A stretch of 64,000 nucleotides of DNA. Source: Linnemannia schmuckeri. Lineage: Eukaryota > Mortierellomycota > Mortierellomycetes > Mortierellales > Mortierellaceae. The position numbers and the translations under genes are program-made. This document shows, in pieces, positions 42,640 through 53,819 of this stretch. Under the pieces are notes generated by a model, which saw only the letters and a list, made by a program, of their open reading frames with translations, did no database searches and was not told where the DNA came from. Position 1 is the first letter of the stretch, and the number at the start of each line of letters is the position of its first letter. The DNA lies in contig JANATG010000017.1 in the NCBI GenBank assembly GCA_029449235.1, positions 1,008,001-1,072,000 on the forward strand, read 5' to 3'.

Positions 42640-42910
42640 ATGGGTTACGAAGACGACGAAGGAAGTCTTACGTCCATTATCCGAGTAGACGAGCCATGTC
42701 TGTGTAATCAATCTTCATTGGTTGCACTCGAGAAACTAAAACTAAAAAGGAAATAAAAATGAACCTGCTCGATCTCTGCACACTATCTTTCTGACCGAGC
42801 ACGAAGAAAGAAAGAAAAACAAAACTAAAGGAAGGGTTGGGAGGGCACAGACATGGTTCGTCTGCTCGGATAATGGACGTAAGACTTCCTTCGTCGTCTT
42901 CGTAACCCAT
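42640..42910. repeat. 65-bp near-perfect inverted repeat with ~140-bp loop
   Basis: The left arm 42640-42704 starts ATGGGTTACGAAGACGACG. The right arm 42846-42910 is its reverse complement with about two mismatches in 65. A part of the arm (GACGAGCCATGTCTGTG) recurs once more in direct orientation at about 42926. Transcription would give a long hairpin RNA. There is no coding gene, although both arms encode the same short peptide in opposite directions. Confidence 0.8.
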
Positions 42911-43165
42911 TATCCAGCTAGGACAGACGAGCCATGTCTGTGGCTCCAGAGGGATGTTCAGTTCTTAAGCACCTTATTCTTCCTTGCCAGGGACTCTATC
43001 TGTGTGTATCATTCTTTTAATGTGACCGTGACTTCCGAAAAAAAAAAAAAATTGAAAATGAAAACAAACTACTAAACAAAAGGGGACTCTAGGCGATCTC
43101 TTGATCTCTATCATTCTTTTTCACGGCCGGAACACTCTCCCCGAATCTCTGAACGATCCTCCCCC

Positions 43166-44116
43166 ATGTCCCATGCACCCAATTCTACAACCCCTGAAGT
43201 CGATATCGACATTCATGCGACCCTTCGCCTTATGCAGGAGCAGATGCAGCAACAACAGCTCCTTTTACAACAGCAACAAGCAAGGATTCAACAACTGGAA
43301 GACGAATCCATCGAACAGGACGGGAGACTGGTCTACAAGAACCCTCGAGCAACCCTCATCAAGCTTCGCCAGGAACTTCTCGATGTCTACCCAGCCATTG
43401 GCGAGTCCAAGTTCTTCGACTCGGAGCTACCCAAGAACCACGACGTTTTCAACTGGAACGACTATCACTACACCGAGGGTATGGATTACAAACCTCCCCC
43501 GGTTTTGCAGCACTCTGAGGTATCCCTCTCAGGCCCAGCCAAACGACACGAAAGCGATTTGGTATCGATCCAGGGATATTTGGCTCAATCGACCCGATTC
43601 TTCGACACCTGCGCTTTTGAGATCGTCGAAGACGGAGAAGAACAATCGGATTTCGGCAAAAAGATGCTTGGTTTCCTCAACACGGTACGCATCTCCACGG
43701 CTCACGACGCTTCCAGGATCAGTCGGATGCGAGAGAACCTTTACCTTGATGAGCTCGGCATCAAGCATGGAAATGACAAGGAGGAATCTCTTTTCACTTT
43801 GGAATCATTGGCTGCTAAAAAAGCAGCCGCGGACTTGGTTCGGAAGACATACAAGAAATACGAACCTCCAAAGGACAAAACCAAAAAACCTGACAACAAA
43901 ACCAGCAAGGACAAGTCAGGATCAGGCGACAAACCCAAAGACCAACAGTCGGATAAGTCGTACTCTAAGGACAAGTCAGGATATAAATCTGACAACGGCA
44001 AGTCGGGCTACAAGTCGGATGGAGGCAAGTCTGGTGGCAAGCCTCGTAACAAGTCTAGCAGCGGACAAGGCAGGAAGCAGTCAGACCAGGGAAACGACGG
44101 AGAGAAGTCGGATTAG
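43166..44116 (+). CDS. DIRS copy 2 ORF1, gag-like (316 aa)
   Basis: Starts ATGTCCCATGCACCC. A Gln-rich coiled-coil-like segment (about 23-50) leads into a globular part with LLDVYPAIGESKFFDSEL and RISRMRENLYLDELG. The basic, repetitive tail (about 225-316) is rich in Lys, Ser, Asp and Gly (KDKSGYKSD repeats), suited to RNA or particle binding. There is no zinc knuckle. It is intact, unlike the copy 1 version. Confidence 0.85.
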   Translation: MSHAPNSTTPEVDIDIHATLRLMQEQMQQQQLLLQQQQARIQQLEDESIEQDGRLVYKNPRATLIKLRQELLDVYPAIGESKFFDSELPKNHDVFNWNDYHYTEGMDYKPPPVLQHSEVSLSGPAKRHESDLVSIQGYLAQSTRFFDTCAFEIVEDGEEQSDFGKKMLGFLNTVRISTAHDASRISRMRENLYLDELGIKHGNDKEESLFTLESLAAKKAAADLVRKTYKKYEPPKDKTKKPDNKTSKDKSGSGDKPKDQQSDKSYSKDKSGYKSDNGKSGYKSDGGKSGGKPRNKSSSGQGRKQSDQGNDGEKSD

Positions 44117-44157
44117 TAGGTGGTCGACTTCTCCAGTTTCAGGAGGCATGGAGGGAG

Positions 44158-45981
44158 ATGACGGATTCGACATGGGTCAACAACATCATCAAGTCGGGTT
44201 ACAGCATCATCTTCGACCGACCCCCACCACTACGCCTACCACCACTGCACGATCCGTTCAATTCGCCGGAGGAACGGATAGCCATCGACGCAGAGGTCCG
44301 TTCTTTATTACAAAAAAGGGCTATCGAAGGCTGCAGCGGGAAGGGATTCTACAGTCGTATCTTCACGATCCCCAAAAAGACAGGGGACCTACGTCCAGTG
44401 TTGAACTTGCGTCCGCTCAACCAGTTCTTGACAGCACCAAAGTTCAAGATGGAAACCCTCACCAATGTTTGCAGGATGCTCAAACCCAACGATTGGCTTA
44501 CGAGTATCGACCTCAGCGACGCCTTCCTGCACGTGGCAGTACACCCGGCATCTCGCAAGTACCTCCGCTTCAGATGGGGGGCGGCATTGTACCAATTCCG
44601 AACTCTGCCTTTCGGACTTTCACTTTCCCCCTTCGTATTCACAAAAATCGTTCGTCCGATTCTCAAGTGGGCAAGGGAGAAAGGGATCAGGATCTCGGCA
44701 TATCTAGACGACATCCTGATTGCAGCCAGGACCAAGGAGGAGGCCAAGGAGCATACTCGTCTGGTTCAGGAGCAATTAGAAAAACTCGGCTTTCTCATCA
44801 AGGAGGCCAAGTCAACACTTGATCCGACCCAATGTATCGACCACCTTGGGTTCAGGATCAACACAGCCAACATGTCACTCTCGGTGCCAAGGTCAAAGGT
44901 CCGCGACCTGCGCAGGGAGGCGGAGAAGATGATCAGGGCAGGAACCATTCAGCTTCGACGACTGGCGGCATTTATCGGGAAGGCGATTGCGATGACAGTG
45001 GCAGTCTTTCCGGCTCGACTGAGGACGAGGAATCTGATTCAGGTTCAGAATGCAGCTCTGGCCAAGAAATGCAAGTGGACGGACCCGATTACGTTGGACA
45101 CGGCGGCACTGGAGAATCTCAACTGGTGGCGGTCTCACCTATCGGACTGGAACGGCCAGGGATTCCTACCTCAGAAGACGGAGGTCGACGTATACACGGA
45201 CGCCTCGGAGGAGGCATACGGGATTGTGATCGATGGCGAGGAGATGTCCAGGACATGGAGCGCATCGGAACAACCACACCACATCAACTGGAAGGAACTG
45301 CGAGTTATTTGGCACTTGGTCCACCTCCCAGCAATGATCGGGAAAACCATTCATGTTATTTGCGACAACATGACCACCATTGCCCAAATCAACAAGTTTG
45401 GCGGGACTCGATCTCAACCGTTACTCGACCTAACGACCAAGATATGGGACTACTGTATGGCGACGGGCACAAGACTCAAGACGACATATGTTCCTTCACA
45501 GTTCAATCCAGCAGATGCACCCTCCAGGAGGATGGTGACACAATTGGAGTGGTCGATCGACACGCGATTCTTCCAACACCTCGAGTCGACATGGGGTCGC
45601 CACCACATCGACTTATTCGCAACAGCCGCAAACGCCAAGGTTCCTCGATACATCTCATGGAAGCAGGAGGAGACGGCTTGGAGCCAGGACGCATTCAACA
45701 GCTGCTGGTCCAACATGAACAGAGTCTATGCATGTCCACCATGGTCTCTGATCAGCAGGGTCCTTCAGAAGATCAAGCAGGACAAGGTCAAGGCAACAGT
45801 CATCACTCCGTACTGGACGAGCGCACTCTGGTACCCTACGATCACGGCCATGTCGGTCGACAAGCCTCTACGAATTCCGAGGGGCCAAGTCTTGCCAGCA
45901 CCAGGGAACAGCCCACACATCCTCGAGAAGAATCCAATGTGGTCGCTCTCAGCATGGAACGTCGACGGCAACAAGCAGTAG
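44158..45981 (+). CDS. DIRS copy 2 reverse transcriptase/RNase H (607 aa)
   Basis: The RT domain holds LRPVLNLRPLNQ, SIDLSDAFLHV, LPFGLSLSP and the active site YLDD at residues 182-185 within SAYLDDILIA. RNase H follows, with VDVYTDASEEAYG (Asp348 region) and a catalytic ICDNMTT segment. The C-terminal LFATAANAKVPRYISWK and CNPPWS-like ACPPWSLI block is typical of DIRS RT/RH proteins, where it overlaps the recombinase start. No methyltransferase domain is seen. The ORF is uninterrupted and could encode an active enzyme. Confidence 0.92.
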   Translation: MTDSTWVNNIIKSGYSIIFDRPPPLRLPPLHDPFNSPEERIAIDAEVRSLLQKRAIEGCSGKGFYSRIFTIPKKTGDLRPVLNLRPLNQFLTAPKFKMETLTNVCRMLKPNDWLTSIDLSDAFLHVAVHPASRKYLRFRWGAALYQFRTLPFGLSLSPFVFTKIVRPILKWAREKGIRISAYLDDILIAARTKEEAKEHTRLVQEQLEKLGFLIKEAKSTLDPTQCIDHLGFRINTANMSLSVPRSKVRDLRREAEKMIRAGTIQLRRLAAFIGKAIAMTVAVFPARLRTRNLIQVQNAALAKKCKWTDPITLDTAALENLNWWRSHLSDWNGQGFLPQKTEVDVYTDASEEAYGIVIDGEEMSRTWSASEQPHHINWKELRVIWHLVHLPAMIGKTIHVICDNMTTIAQINKFGGTRSQPLLDLTTKIWDYCMATGTRLKTTYVPSQFNPADAPSRRMVTQLEWSIDTRFFQHLESTWGRHHIDLFATAANAKVPRYISWKQEETAWSQDAFNSCWSNMNRVYACPPWSLISRVLQKIKQDKVKATVITPYWTSALWYPTITAMSVDKPLRIPRGQVLPAPGNSPHILEKNPMWSLSAWNVDGNKQ

Positions 45982-46521
45982 ACAGGGGAGCAGGAGCGGG
46001 AGTCCTGACCAAGTTATTTGACTCGAAGGCAGCCCAAACACGCTACAAGAAACGAATGCCAGGACAACAAGCATTTATTCGATGGATGCAGGAACACGAT
46101 CGCGACCCACTTACCCCATCGGCCATGGACCTCATGAACTTTCTCGACTATGGACTCGAGGAGAAGAATCGAGTATCGGCGACGCACTCAGGATCAGGAC
46201 CGATTTGCCAGTAGATCGCACCCTAAGGACGAGACGACGATCTATACGCCGCTCATACGACAGCTGAGGCGAGCCAATCTAGGATTAACCACCGATGGAA
46301 TCCGCAACTACATCAAAGAGATCATGCTGCTGCTGCCACAAGACGAGACCCAGCCACCATACAAGGCCCGAGCGGTGGGCACTACCGCCGCGCTAAAGAA
46401 GGGGATCCCAGTGGACGACGTTGTCACGCACGGCAACTGGTCATCCCCAGTCATTGTTGAAGCGTTCTACAGGATTTCACGGTCCTTAGCAAGCAACTTC
46501 ACCACAGCCATTCTTTCCTAA
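45954..46521 (+). pseudogene. DIRS copy 2 tyrosine recombinase with internal deletion
   Basis: The N-terminal core-binding part (LTKLFDSKAAQTRYKKRMPGQ in outline, then QQAFIRWMQEHDRDPLTPSA) is readable to about 46200. The frame then changes, and only the last ~100 residues follow: HPKDETTIYTPLIRQL, KARAVGTTAALKKG, THGNWSS and the Tyr in FYRISR. The middle, which should hold the first catalytic Arg, is missing. It overlaps the end of the RT/RH frame, as usual for DIRS elements. Confidence 0.75.
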
Positions 46522-46830
46522 CTCTGGATCCACAGATAGAGTCCCTGGCAAGGAAGAATAATGGATAGCGATGCCGAATAACATGACGGCTAAAGCCTAT
46601 TATTCGACACCGCCAGGGACTCTAGATGTCCCGCCCAACCCTCCCTTTCTAGCAAGTAGATAGAGATCAAGAGATCGCCTAGAGTCCCCTTTTGTTTAGT
46701 AGTTTGTTTTCATTTTCAATTTTTTTTTTCGGAAGTCACGGTCACATTAAAAGAATGATACACACATCTAGAGTCCCTGGCGGTGTCGAATAATAGGCTT
46801 TAGCCGTCATGTTATTCGGCATCGCTATCC

Positions 46831-47757
46831 ACAATTCGCTTGATTAATTCTTGATTTTTCACAGTCACACACACACCTTTTTTTTTTTTTTTTTTATTTT
46901 TTTTGTTTTCTGTTCTGGGTGATAATGAAGCATTACATCGCCATTTAATAATCGCAGACGCTTTCTACTATTCTCTACACAGGATGAGGATGTTAGGATG
47001 TTATGCCTACAATTGTACTTCTTCTCCGTAGCCGCTTGGCAATAGGAAGGGGAATAAGCGTAGTAGTAGAAGCAGGGGCCGTGGCAAGAGCAGGAGCAGC
47101 ACTTTTACTCCTTGTAACTCGAGGGATTGCAATCCTGGGCTTTGAAGGTTGATTGTTCACTCGTTTGGCTCCTAGAGGTTCCGGAGTCCCATCGTCTGTT
47201 CAACCCGACTTGTGTCATTGGGCTCTATCAATCTGTTACCATTGGCTCGACGAATAGTACCGAGGTGGGGTCCTCGGTCGAGACGTTTGCCAAGCCCTTT
47301 GAAGTTGGATTAACACTTACATAGTCGTTCTTCGGATACGGATATAGTGCATCGAACCAGGAAACAATGGAGCACAATTATGATCTGGACTTGAAACATG
47401 GGGAGACTGGGTGTATTGCTCCTGTCAATGCTCAAGCCTCGGCCAGGGTCCGGATCTGTGCATGCAAATGGCAGATGGGGATCGAATATAGTTCCTGCAT
47501 GATCTTATGTCGTGTTCTGCCTGGCCTACATGCTGTTGATGAGACTGTATACCATGAGGCGGTCATCTTGCAGAGCCGGGCTGCCAAGACATTCGTATCC
47601 TTTATATATGTTTAGTTCCTTTTTCACCCTTTCTCTCATCCGTTTTGTCTTGTAGTATTTACAGCTTACCACGCACTACCGAATAATTTTAATAACAAGA
47701 TGTTGAAGAGAAAAAATAGCGAGGGGTTGGATGGGCGACAAATTCTATCCTTTGTTA
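46831..47757. other. intergenic with a possible gene fragment
   Basis: A T-run lies near 46879-46905. Plus-strand frames 47127-47324 and 47367-47615 (82 codons, beginning MEHNYDLDLKHGETG) have balanced composition and may be a relic or short exons, but no domain, promoter or splice pair ties them together. No firm gene call. Confidence 0.35.
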
Positions 47758-48520
47758 TCAAACGGCGGTGACACAGCCCTTCTTGACGTAGTCTTTGCCA
47801 TAGCTCTCAATGTCACCAGCATACATAACTAGATCCTTGTAGGACCCGGTTGTGGTCTCTTCAAGAAGGTCCCGATATTCCTTCACCTTATTGTGCAAGT
47901 CGGTGGCGGTCGAAACAAGCGTGTCCGCCGTTTCCTGGGTCTTGTAATTGGTCGCCTTAGCAGCCTCATTATCCGTTCTAATCTTGGCAACCAAGCTATT
48001 GATCTTCTCCAGCTTGTCGAGAACGTCTTGAGAGGGCTTGCGGCTGGTCACTTCTACGCTGACTTTTTTAATTGACGCCTCGGCACTGACCAAGACAGCC
48101 TCCACCCCATTAATATATTCTTGACAGGAATACTTTGGAACTAGACCTTCCTTCGTAGTCTGAGATGCTGCATCCTTGTTATCTTGACGCTTGGCAACCA
48201 GACGGTCCCTGAGGGTCGTGATGGAGGATGAGGAATAGTCGGGTGTTGTTCGTTTGACATTGTGGCTTGTCGAAGAAAGGCCGTTGCTCAGAGCGTTTTT
48301 GCCGTGTTGATCCAAGCTGACTGTATCGGATTCACGGGCATGCAATGTTAGTGCTATTTGTTTTTCATAATAGAGGATAGATCAGATTAGTATTGTGCAC
48401 TACAGTATCATCTGTGGCGTGGATGTCGCGGATAAGTGTCTGAGTGGTTGAGATGTAGTTACCTTCTGTAAAGACACAGGTCATTGCAACAAGAGCAAAG
48501 GAAATGGTCGCAATCCTCAT
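47758..48520 (-). CDS. secreted helical protein, two exons (217 aa)
   Basis: Exon 1 (48520-48463) encodes a signal peptide, MRIATISFALVAMTCVFTE. A 109-nt intron (GTAACT...AATAG, 48462-48354) is followed by exon 2 (48353-47758), joined in phase 1. The mature protein is mostly predicted helix, rich in Lys, Glu, Ser and Thr. Two cysteines are visible (in YSCQEY and near the C-terminus, KKGCVTAV) and could form one disulfide. The repeated ETADTLVSTATDLHNKV-type heptads suggest a small bundle. No known domain is recognised. A broken paralog with the same exon layout lies at 53820-54567 and a faint relic at 49420-49720, so this is a locally duplicated family. Confidence 0.75.
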
Positions 48521-49419
48521 GTCTTCTTAGTAGGTGTGTTTGTGGTTATTGTTGTATGAAGGGGATGCGAGTGGAAAGGGATCCGAGAAGTGGGAATGAA
48601 TTGTTGGTAAGACGAAGAAGAAGAGACGAAAGTGGGAGCGAACGAAGAGGCCCAGCCCTAATATACCATTTGGCAGGCTTGCCTGTGTGTCCATGTGTGT
48701 GTACGACGATGGTAAAACAGTAAGAGGAGAATTCGAGGGGAAGATGAAGATGGTGCAGAAATATGCAAGGAGGTGTTGTCTTCTGTCTTTTCTGTCTCTT
48801 TATGTGTCCCTCCCTGTCCATGGTCCAGCAAAGCATCACCCTGAGAGGATCCAGTTACATTCGTCACCTTTCGTTTGCACCACTCAGACTGTATGTCCCT
48901 CTCCCTGAAATAAGACAAGGAATACTACCTCTCTTTCTCTCTCTCTTCCCTTCCTTCGGGAAAACATCATGCAGTAACAACAACAACACAACAATAACAA
49001 AAAAAGATACATGACAGTAGGGTGACTGTCTCGTATTCCTCTGATAAACAAAGAACTCCTAGACCCTCCTCAAAAAAAAGAGCGAAATCTTTTTTGTCTC
49101 CCATTCCCCCGTACTCTCTTGTGCGCACAAACACAGAAATTCATGCCCCGGGATAGCATGGATGGCACTTCATCTTAGTCTCTCTATATTCCATTCTTTC
49201 GTGCTTTGATGTTCGAAGTTCGGCACAGCACCATATTGCAGCAGAAAATTAGCATAAGTAAAAAAAAAAGTGAACGGACACACCTCTACGAAAAAAGTGT
49301 CTAACTCCTTACACTTTATCTCTTTGACAAAGGATGGCGTGCAAACCCTTCCTGGTTTTCTCTACTTTTACTGGGGAAGTCTGCTGTGTATGCCTTAGAG
49401 AGGGCACTAATCGTAGTTG
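48521..49419. other. intergenic, no supportable gene
   Basis: Promoter side of the secreted helical gene. Short compositional frames only, with CTCTCTTTCTCTCTC-type stretches and an AACAACAACA patch at about 48976-48990. Confidence 0.45.
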
Positions 49420-49720
49420 ACATAGAATTGACGATGGGGCTTTTCTTGTCCTTGATCCATTTGTCAATGACACACGCTGGGCGGGTTTGCTAGCGGTGGA
49501 TGCTTTGACCTTCTTGATCGCTGCCTTGACTTCGGCCTGAAAAGTGTCAATGGCATTGATAAACCTCTACATGACAACGCTGGTGTAAAGGTGGTGGTGA
49601 TGGTGGTGTTGCAATGTCCTTATTCTTTGGCGCTTGGTGATCGAGCTAGCCTAGAGGGTCACTAAGAATGAGGATGGAAAATTCGGGTGTTATTCTAGCT
49701 TGTATTTTTGTATCACAAAA
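49420..49720 (-). pseudogene. faint relic of the secreted helical family
   Basis: Minus-strand similarity to exon 2 of the 47758-48520 gene survives in blocks. GGCGCTTGGTGATCGAGC with GAGGGTC and GATGGAAAATTCGGGTGTT near 49630-49695 corresponds to GACGCTTGGCAACCAGACG, GAGGGTC and the TCGGGTGTTGTT block near 48188-48250. Frames are destroyed. The boundaries are approximate. Confidence 0.45.
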
Positions 49721-50494
49721 ATTGCGATGCGCAATAGGATACTATAGTAGAAATACAGATGTACTCTTTTCACGTGAGCAGACATGCAGCTGCTAGACTG
49801 GCGACTGTTAAGCATTTCACATATGTTGTATACCTACACAACAGCTATTGTGCTTCATGTTTTACTATAAAGTGAAACGGATAGCGAGTGTATTACTTCT
49901 TAAAGGATTGGTATGTGCCTCATGCAACTCCACAATAGAGGCAGAGGAAAGAGAAGGACATTGCAAATGCAAATGAGAAAATGGTTCAAATTAATGTCTT
50001 GCGCTTGTCGGTCAGCAAGTGGGAGTAGTGGGAGATTTCTTTATCTAATTCACTTGAAGAGCCGCCGGTACCATGGGTCAACTCTAATTGGAAATACCAA
50101 CTTGGGAGGCACCGCCATCATCACCATCACTATCACCACAACAACAATCACAACAACTTCGACTGTATTAGACAATAACTTTAATGAGGCAGACGCATGC
50201 GCACAATTGAATACCTAGGATGCTTAGAAATCAGCAAGATAAATATACCACCTGGACCAGCCAAGGGCGCTTTATATCAAACGTGTAATACTCATTACAG
50301 ATACAAGGCGAAGAAATCGCGTAGAGTAACAAGGCAATGGGTATCATAAAAGGTGAGGAGAAGTAAAAGAGAGAGAAAGAGAAACAGAATGACATAGAGA
50401 AGAGAGGGACAAGAATGGAGTGGCATTGGAATGTCACTTGTATCCAGTTCTGAAATAGTTCATAAGGTCCCTATTGCTGTATCCTTTTTTTGCA
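49721..50494. other. intergenic, no supportable gene
   Basis: Small frames without features. An imperfect CACCATCACTATCACCACAAC trinucleotide-like patch lies at about 50115-50160. The stretch 50230-50494 is the 3' flank of the chitinase. Confidence 0.45.
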
Positions 50495-52046
50495 TTAGCG
50501 TCGATTAGCGTAAAGACGGCGACGAAGGGTACCGGTACAGGCAGCGCCCTTGACCCAAACTGAGGCTGAGCCGGGAGTCTCGCCTTGAGTCCACCACTGT
50601 GCAGTGTAGATGAATCCGGCATACGAAACCTTGGCGCCGCCACTGTAGGCCGTCGAGGAGGACCAACCTCCAACAGAACCACAGCTGCCAGAGGGAGGAG
50701 TGGCAGTGGGAGAAGGAGCAGTGCCACTGCAGGGACCATTGTCAGACCAGGGAGCACCATCAGTAGGGATGTTATTCTGAGACCACCACAGAGCGGTGTA
50801 GAGGCGACCATTGTACGAGACCTGGGCCTGGGCGCCATAAGTGGCGGTGGCCGACCAATAAGGAGCAGAGCACGGGCCTGGTGTTGTAGTTGGGATGGTA
50901 GTAGTACGGGTTGGAGTTGTCGAAGTAACAGTGGTGGTAATGGTGGTTGTTGTCGTGCGGGTTGAGGTGGTAGTTGTTGTGCTAGGCAGACCATGAAGGT
51001 AGTTGGCGGCAGCTACAGCAAGACCGGACTGTTTGGCGATTCCAACGTCCCACATCATTACACCACCAAAGTTCGAGTATGACTTGATGTTGCCTAGGAT
51101 TGTAATAAGCTGACTGGCGCCAATGACACCCGAACCTGCAGCTTTGGGGCCACCAGGGACGCCCAAAAGCACTCGCACGTTCTTGTTGATGGACACGTCC
51201 GTAGCCCATTTGTTCCAAGTATCAAAGTTGAAGTTACTCGTACCATAGCTCTGCACGCCGCAATAGTTGTTGTAGAACTGGACCAAGACCAAGTCAAACC
51301 ATGCTGCATTGAGTGCAGCCTGTGTGGCTAGATCTGGGTATGGGCATTGGGGAGCGGAGGTGACGTAGTACGGGCGAGACGCGGTAGCAAACTTGGCACG
51401 AAGGGTTTCAATGAAGGCGACATAGCCTTTGTTGGTGCCGGATTCAAGGTCAAGGTCGACACCATCCAGAATGGCATCACCGAATGGACGCGTGGCCGAG
51501 TTGCCGCCCAGGAACATGTTCCAAATCTGCTCCGCAAATGCGGCACCCGCTGCAGGATCTTCAATAGAGTAGGAGCCGGAGGCACCGCCAATGGAGATAA
51601 CAAGGGCCTTTCCTTTGGCCTGACAGGCCTTGATATCTTGACCAACTTTGGGGCAGTTGAGGAGACGAGATCCAGGAAAGGTAGTTTCGCAGTGATTGGC
51701 CAGGTTCAGGATGGGGGCACCGTTCACAATCTGGGAGATAAAGGCAATGACAAAGACATCAACGGTATCGTCCTGGCAATAGGTGACCAGATCACCTTCG
51801 GTGCCTCCAGTGAATGAGACAGAGCTGTGTGAAGGAGAAAAGCGATGACAATAAGGTTTATTAGCACACAGTGGGAAGATGATCCAAAACAAGAGGAGAG
51901 CAAGGTGAAATGCCTACTGCTACATACTTTTGTCCCCAGTAGTTGACAACATTGGTTTTGCTAAGGGGGTTGAAGGCCAGAGTGCATTGACCAAAAAGGG
52001 CAATACTGAGTAGCGCGTAAAGTGCAATATGGAACGGGTTCATCAT
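50495..52046 (-). CDS. class III GH18 chitinase with two CBM5/12-like modules (482 aa, 2 exons)
   Basis: Exon 1 (52046-51928) encodes a signal peptide ending near TLA/F and the start of the catalytic domain. A 103-nt intron (GTATGT...CACAG, 51927-51825) follows, and exon 2 is 51824-50495. The junction restores NYWGQNS, the class III chitinase N-terminal motif. The GH18 TIM barrel (about 30-315) contains VISIGG and the catalytic DGVDLDLE at 160-167, with Glu167 as acid. A Thr/Ser-rich, probably O-glycosylated linker leads to two chitin-binding-like repeats (AQVSYNGRLYTALWWSQ and AKVSYAGFIYTAQWWTQ). It is secreted or wall-bound and hydrolyses chitin in wall remodelling, nutrition or antagonism. 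A second Met lies directly after the first and could also start translation. Confidence 0.93.
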
Positions 52047-53819
52047 AGTAAAAGTGAGGTAGGACGGCTGAAAGGCGCAAATATAACGTGGGGAAGGGAG
52101 AGGGTGGAAGGACGAAGGAAGGAGGAAGAGGGTGGATCGTAAGAGGAGAATAGGTCAAGTAGAGTGGGTTAGCGAGAACGAAGATCTGGGGATTTCCCGT
52201 TTCAATGGCCGTTTTATAGGTAGGTGGGTTGAATCCGATAAGAGGATATAACCTTGAGGGATAGAAATACACTCCCCCATGACGATACATGATCGTGTGT
52301 ACAGTACATGTGGAGGGAGGAAACTGAGACGTAGATATATTTTCACACACAATCAAAGCGCCATCTTCGATCTTTCATCGTCAATCGTCCATCGTTATCG
52401 GCTTTGATCGCGCTACATAAAGGCACCACGGCACTTCATTGGCTAATATCCCTTATTACGACGTCTTGTTTGAAAATGCCGAGTGCCTTGTAACATGTCG
52501 CATATGCGGTCAGAGCCCAAATCTTTGTTATTCTCCCTCACATCGTCCCTCGCTATGGACGCCAATAAGGTAAAAATTTTGCATGTGTTTATGTGCTCTT
52601 TTTTTCAGATCCAAATGCTCTTTGTGCCTGAAATTTTAATCCCACGGATGCGATTGGTGGGCCACTACAAATAAAACACGGATGCACTTTAATTTACAAG
52701 GGTCCTGACCTTGTCCGTCGTGCCCGTCGTGCAGGGTTGACAATAATTGCGGGATAGAGTTGCGGGATAGAGTGCATGGTGCTTGCTCGATCAAATAATC
52801 ATTGTTGCAACATGAGCGTCTTACCTTATAGACATGCTTGCATGTAAAGCCGTATTGTCGAGTAGCTATTGCAATCGGATGGACCCATAAGCATGGGCTC
52901 TCTTGTCGCTGAACACAATCAGCCATATTATCAGCTCCTTCCTATCCTTTTTCTTTTTCTCTTTCTCACCAGGTGTGGTATCTTTGACTGTCGCACTCTT
53001 GAGTGTCGTTTTGACTGACATGCTATGCACTTGTTACCTGCTCTTCACCTCCCCACTCCGTCCTTATCCATCACCAAACGCTCGATTATCTCGCATGTAT
53101 TCTTGCGCTCGTACAAACGGGCGTCAAGCCGGAGAGCTTAATCAAATTTCACCGAACATATTCCTTCAGAACAGTCTGCACAGGCATTATAAAAAAAATC
53201 TAGAACATATCAACGGTTTCGAGCACTGAAAATTAATTTGACTCCAATAACGACAGTGCGAAAGAGAACAGGGGTAATACTGGGAGAGACTCAAGGACAG
53301 TAAAGTAGTAATGTGACATTCAGAAGCGTGAAGCAGAAACATGAAAGGGCATTCTTTTCTTGCCATATCTTTTTTTTCAATCTCTTTGTACCTCCCCCCC
53401 CCCCCCCTTTTTTTTTTTTTGCTATATCCCGGCACCACTCCAGGAGTACATCCAGAACGACTCGTCGTCTTCTGTTTATACCACTTCGTCTGAGTTTCCC
53501 TATCCTGAATTCAGAAAAAGAGGACACTACCATCTTTTCCCTCTCTCCTTAGAGACACCCCTTGCAAAAAAAATAAATGCGCGATCGTACGGTGTTGGGA
53601 TCGATTCCGTTGAGAAAACAAAGAGTGCCTGGACCCACGTTAAATGGAAATGGAATGTTTTTTTGCCCCTTCTCTCTTTCGTCCTTTCCGCATTGTATTG
53701 GCGATCATTCTGTCACCTTATCGTTGTTTTTGTATTCAGAGTCTATACCAGTTAGTTCAATACATGACAATACGCGAAAGGAAACAAAAATAAAAAGGCA
53801 GAACGTGTCCAACTATGTA
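52047..53819. other. chitinase upstream region and gene-free DNA
   Basis: No gene is supported. A C-run followed by a T-run at about 53394-53420 and purine/pyrimidine tracts give spurious frames. The repeated ATCTTTCATCGTCAATCGTC/CATCGTTATCG words at 52371-52400 may be part of the chitinase upstream region. Confidence 0.45.

Larger units (their letters stand above)
42974..46830 (+). mobile_element. DIRS-type tyrosine-recombinase retrotransposon, copy 2
   Basis: Same family and orientation as copy 1. The left terminus (TTATTCTTCCTTGCCAGGG) is repeated inverted near the right end (about 46660-46765). An internal complementary region at about 46530-46627 combines the complements of both termini, and the right terminus ends GGCATCGCTATCC. 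ORF1 and the RT/RNase H ORF are intact, but the recombinase has an internal deletion and frame change, so the element is probably non-autonomous. The insertion lies in gene-free DNA next to the 65-bp inverted repeat. Confidence 0.9.
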
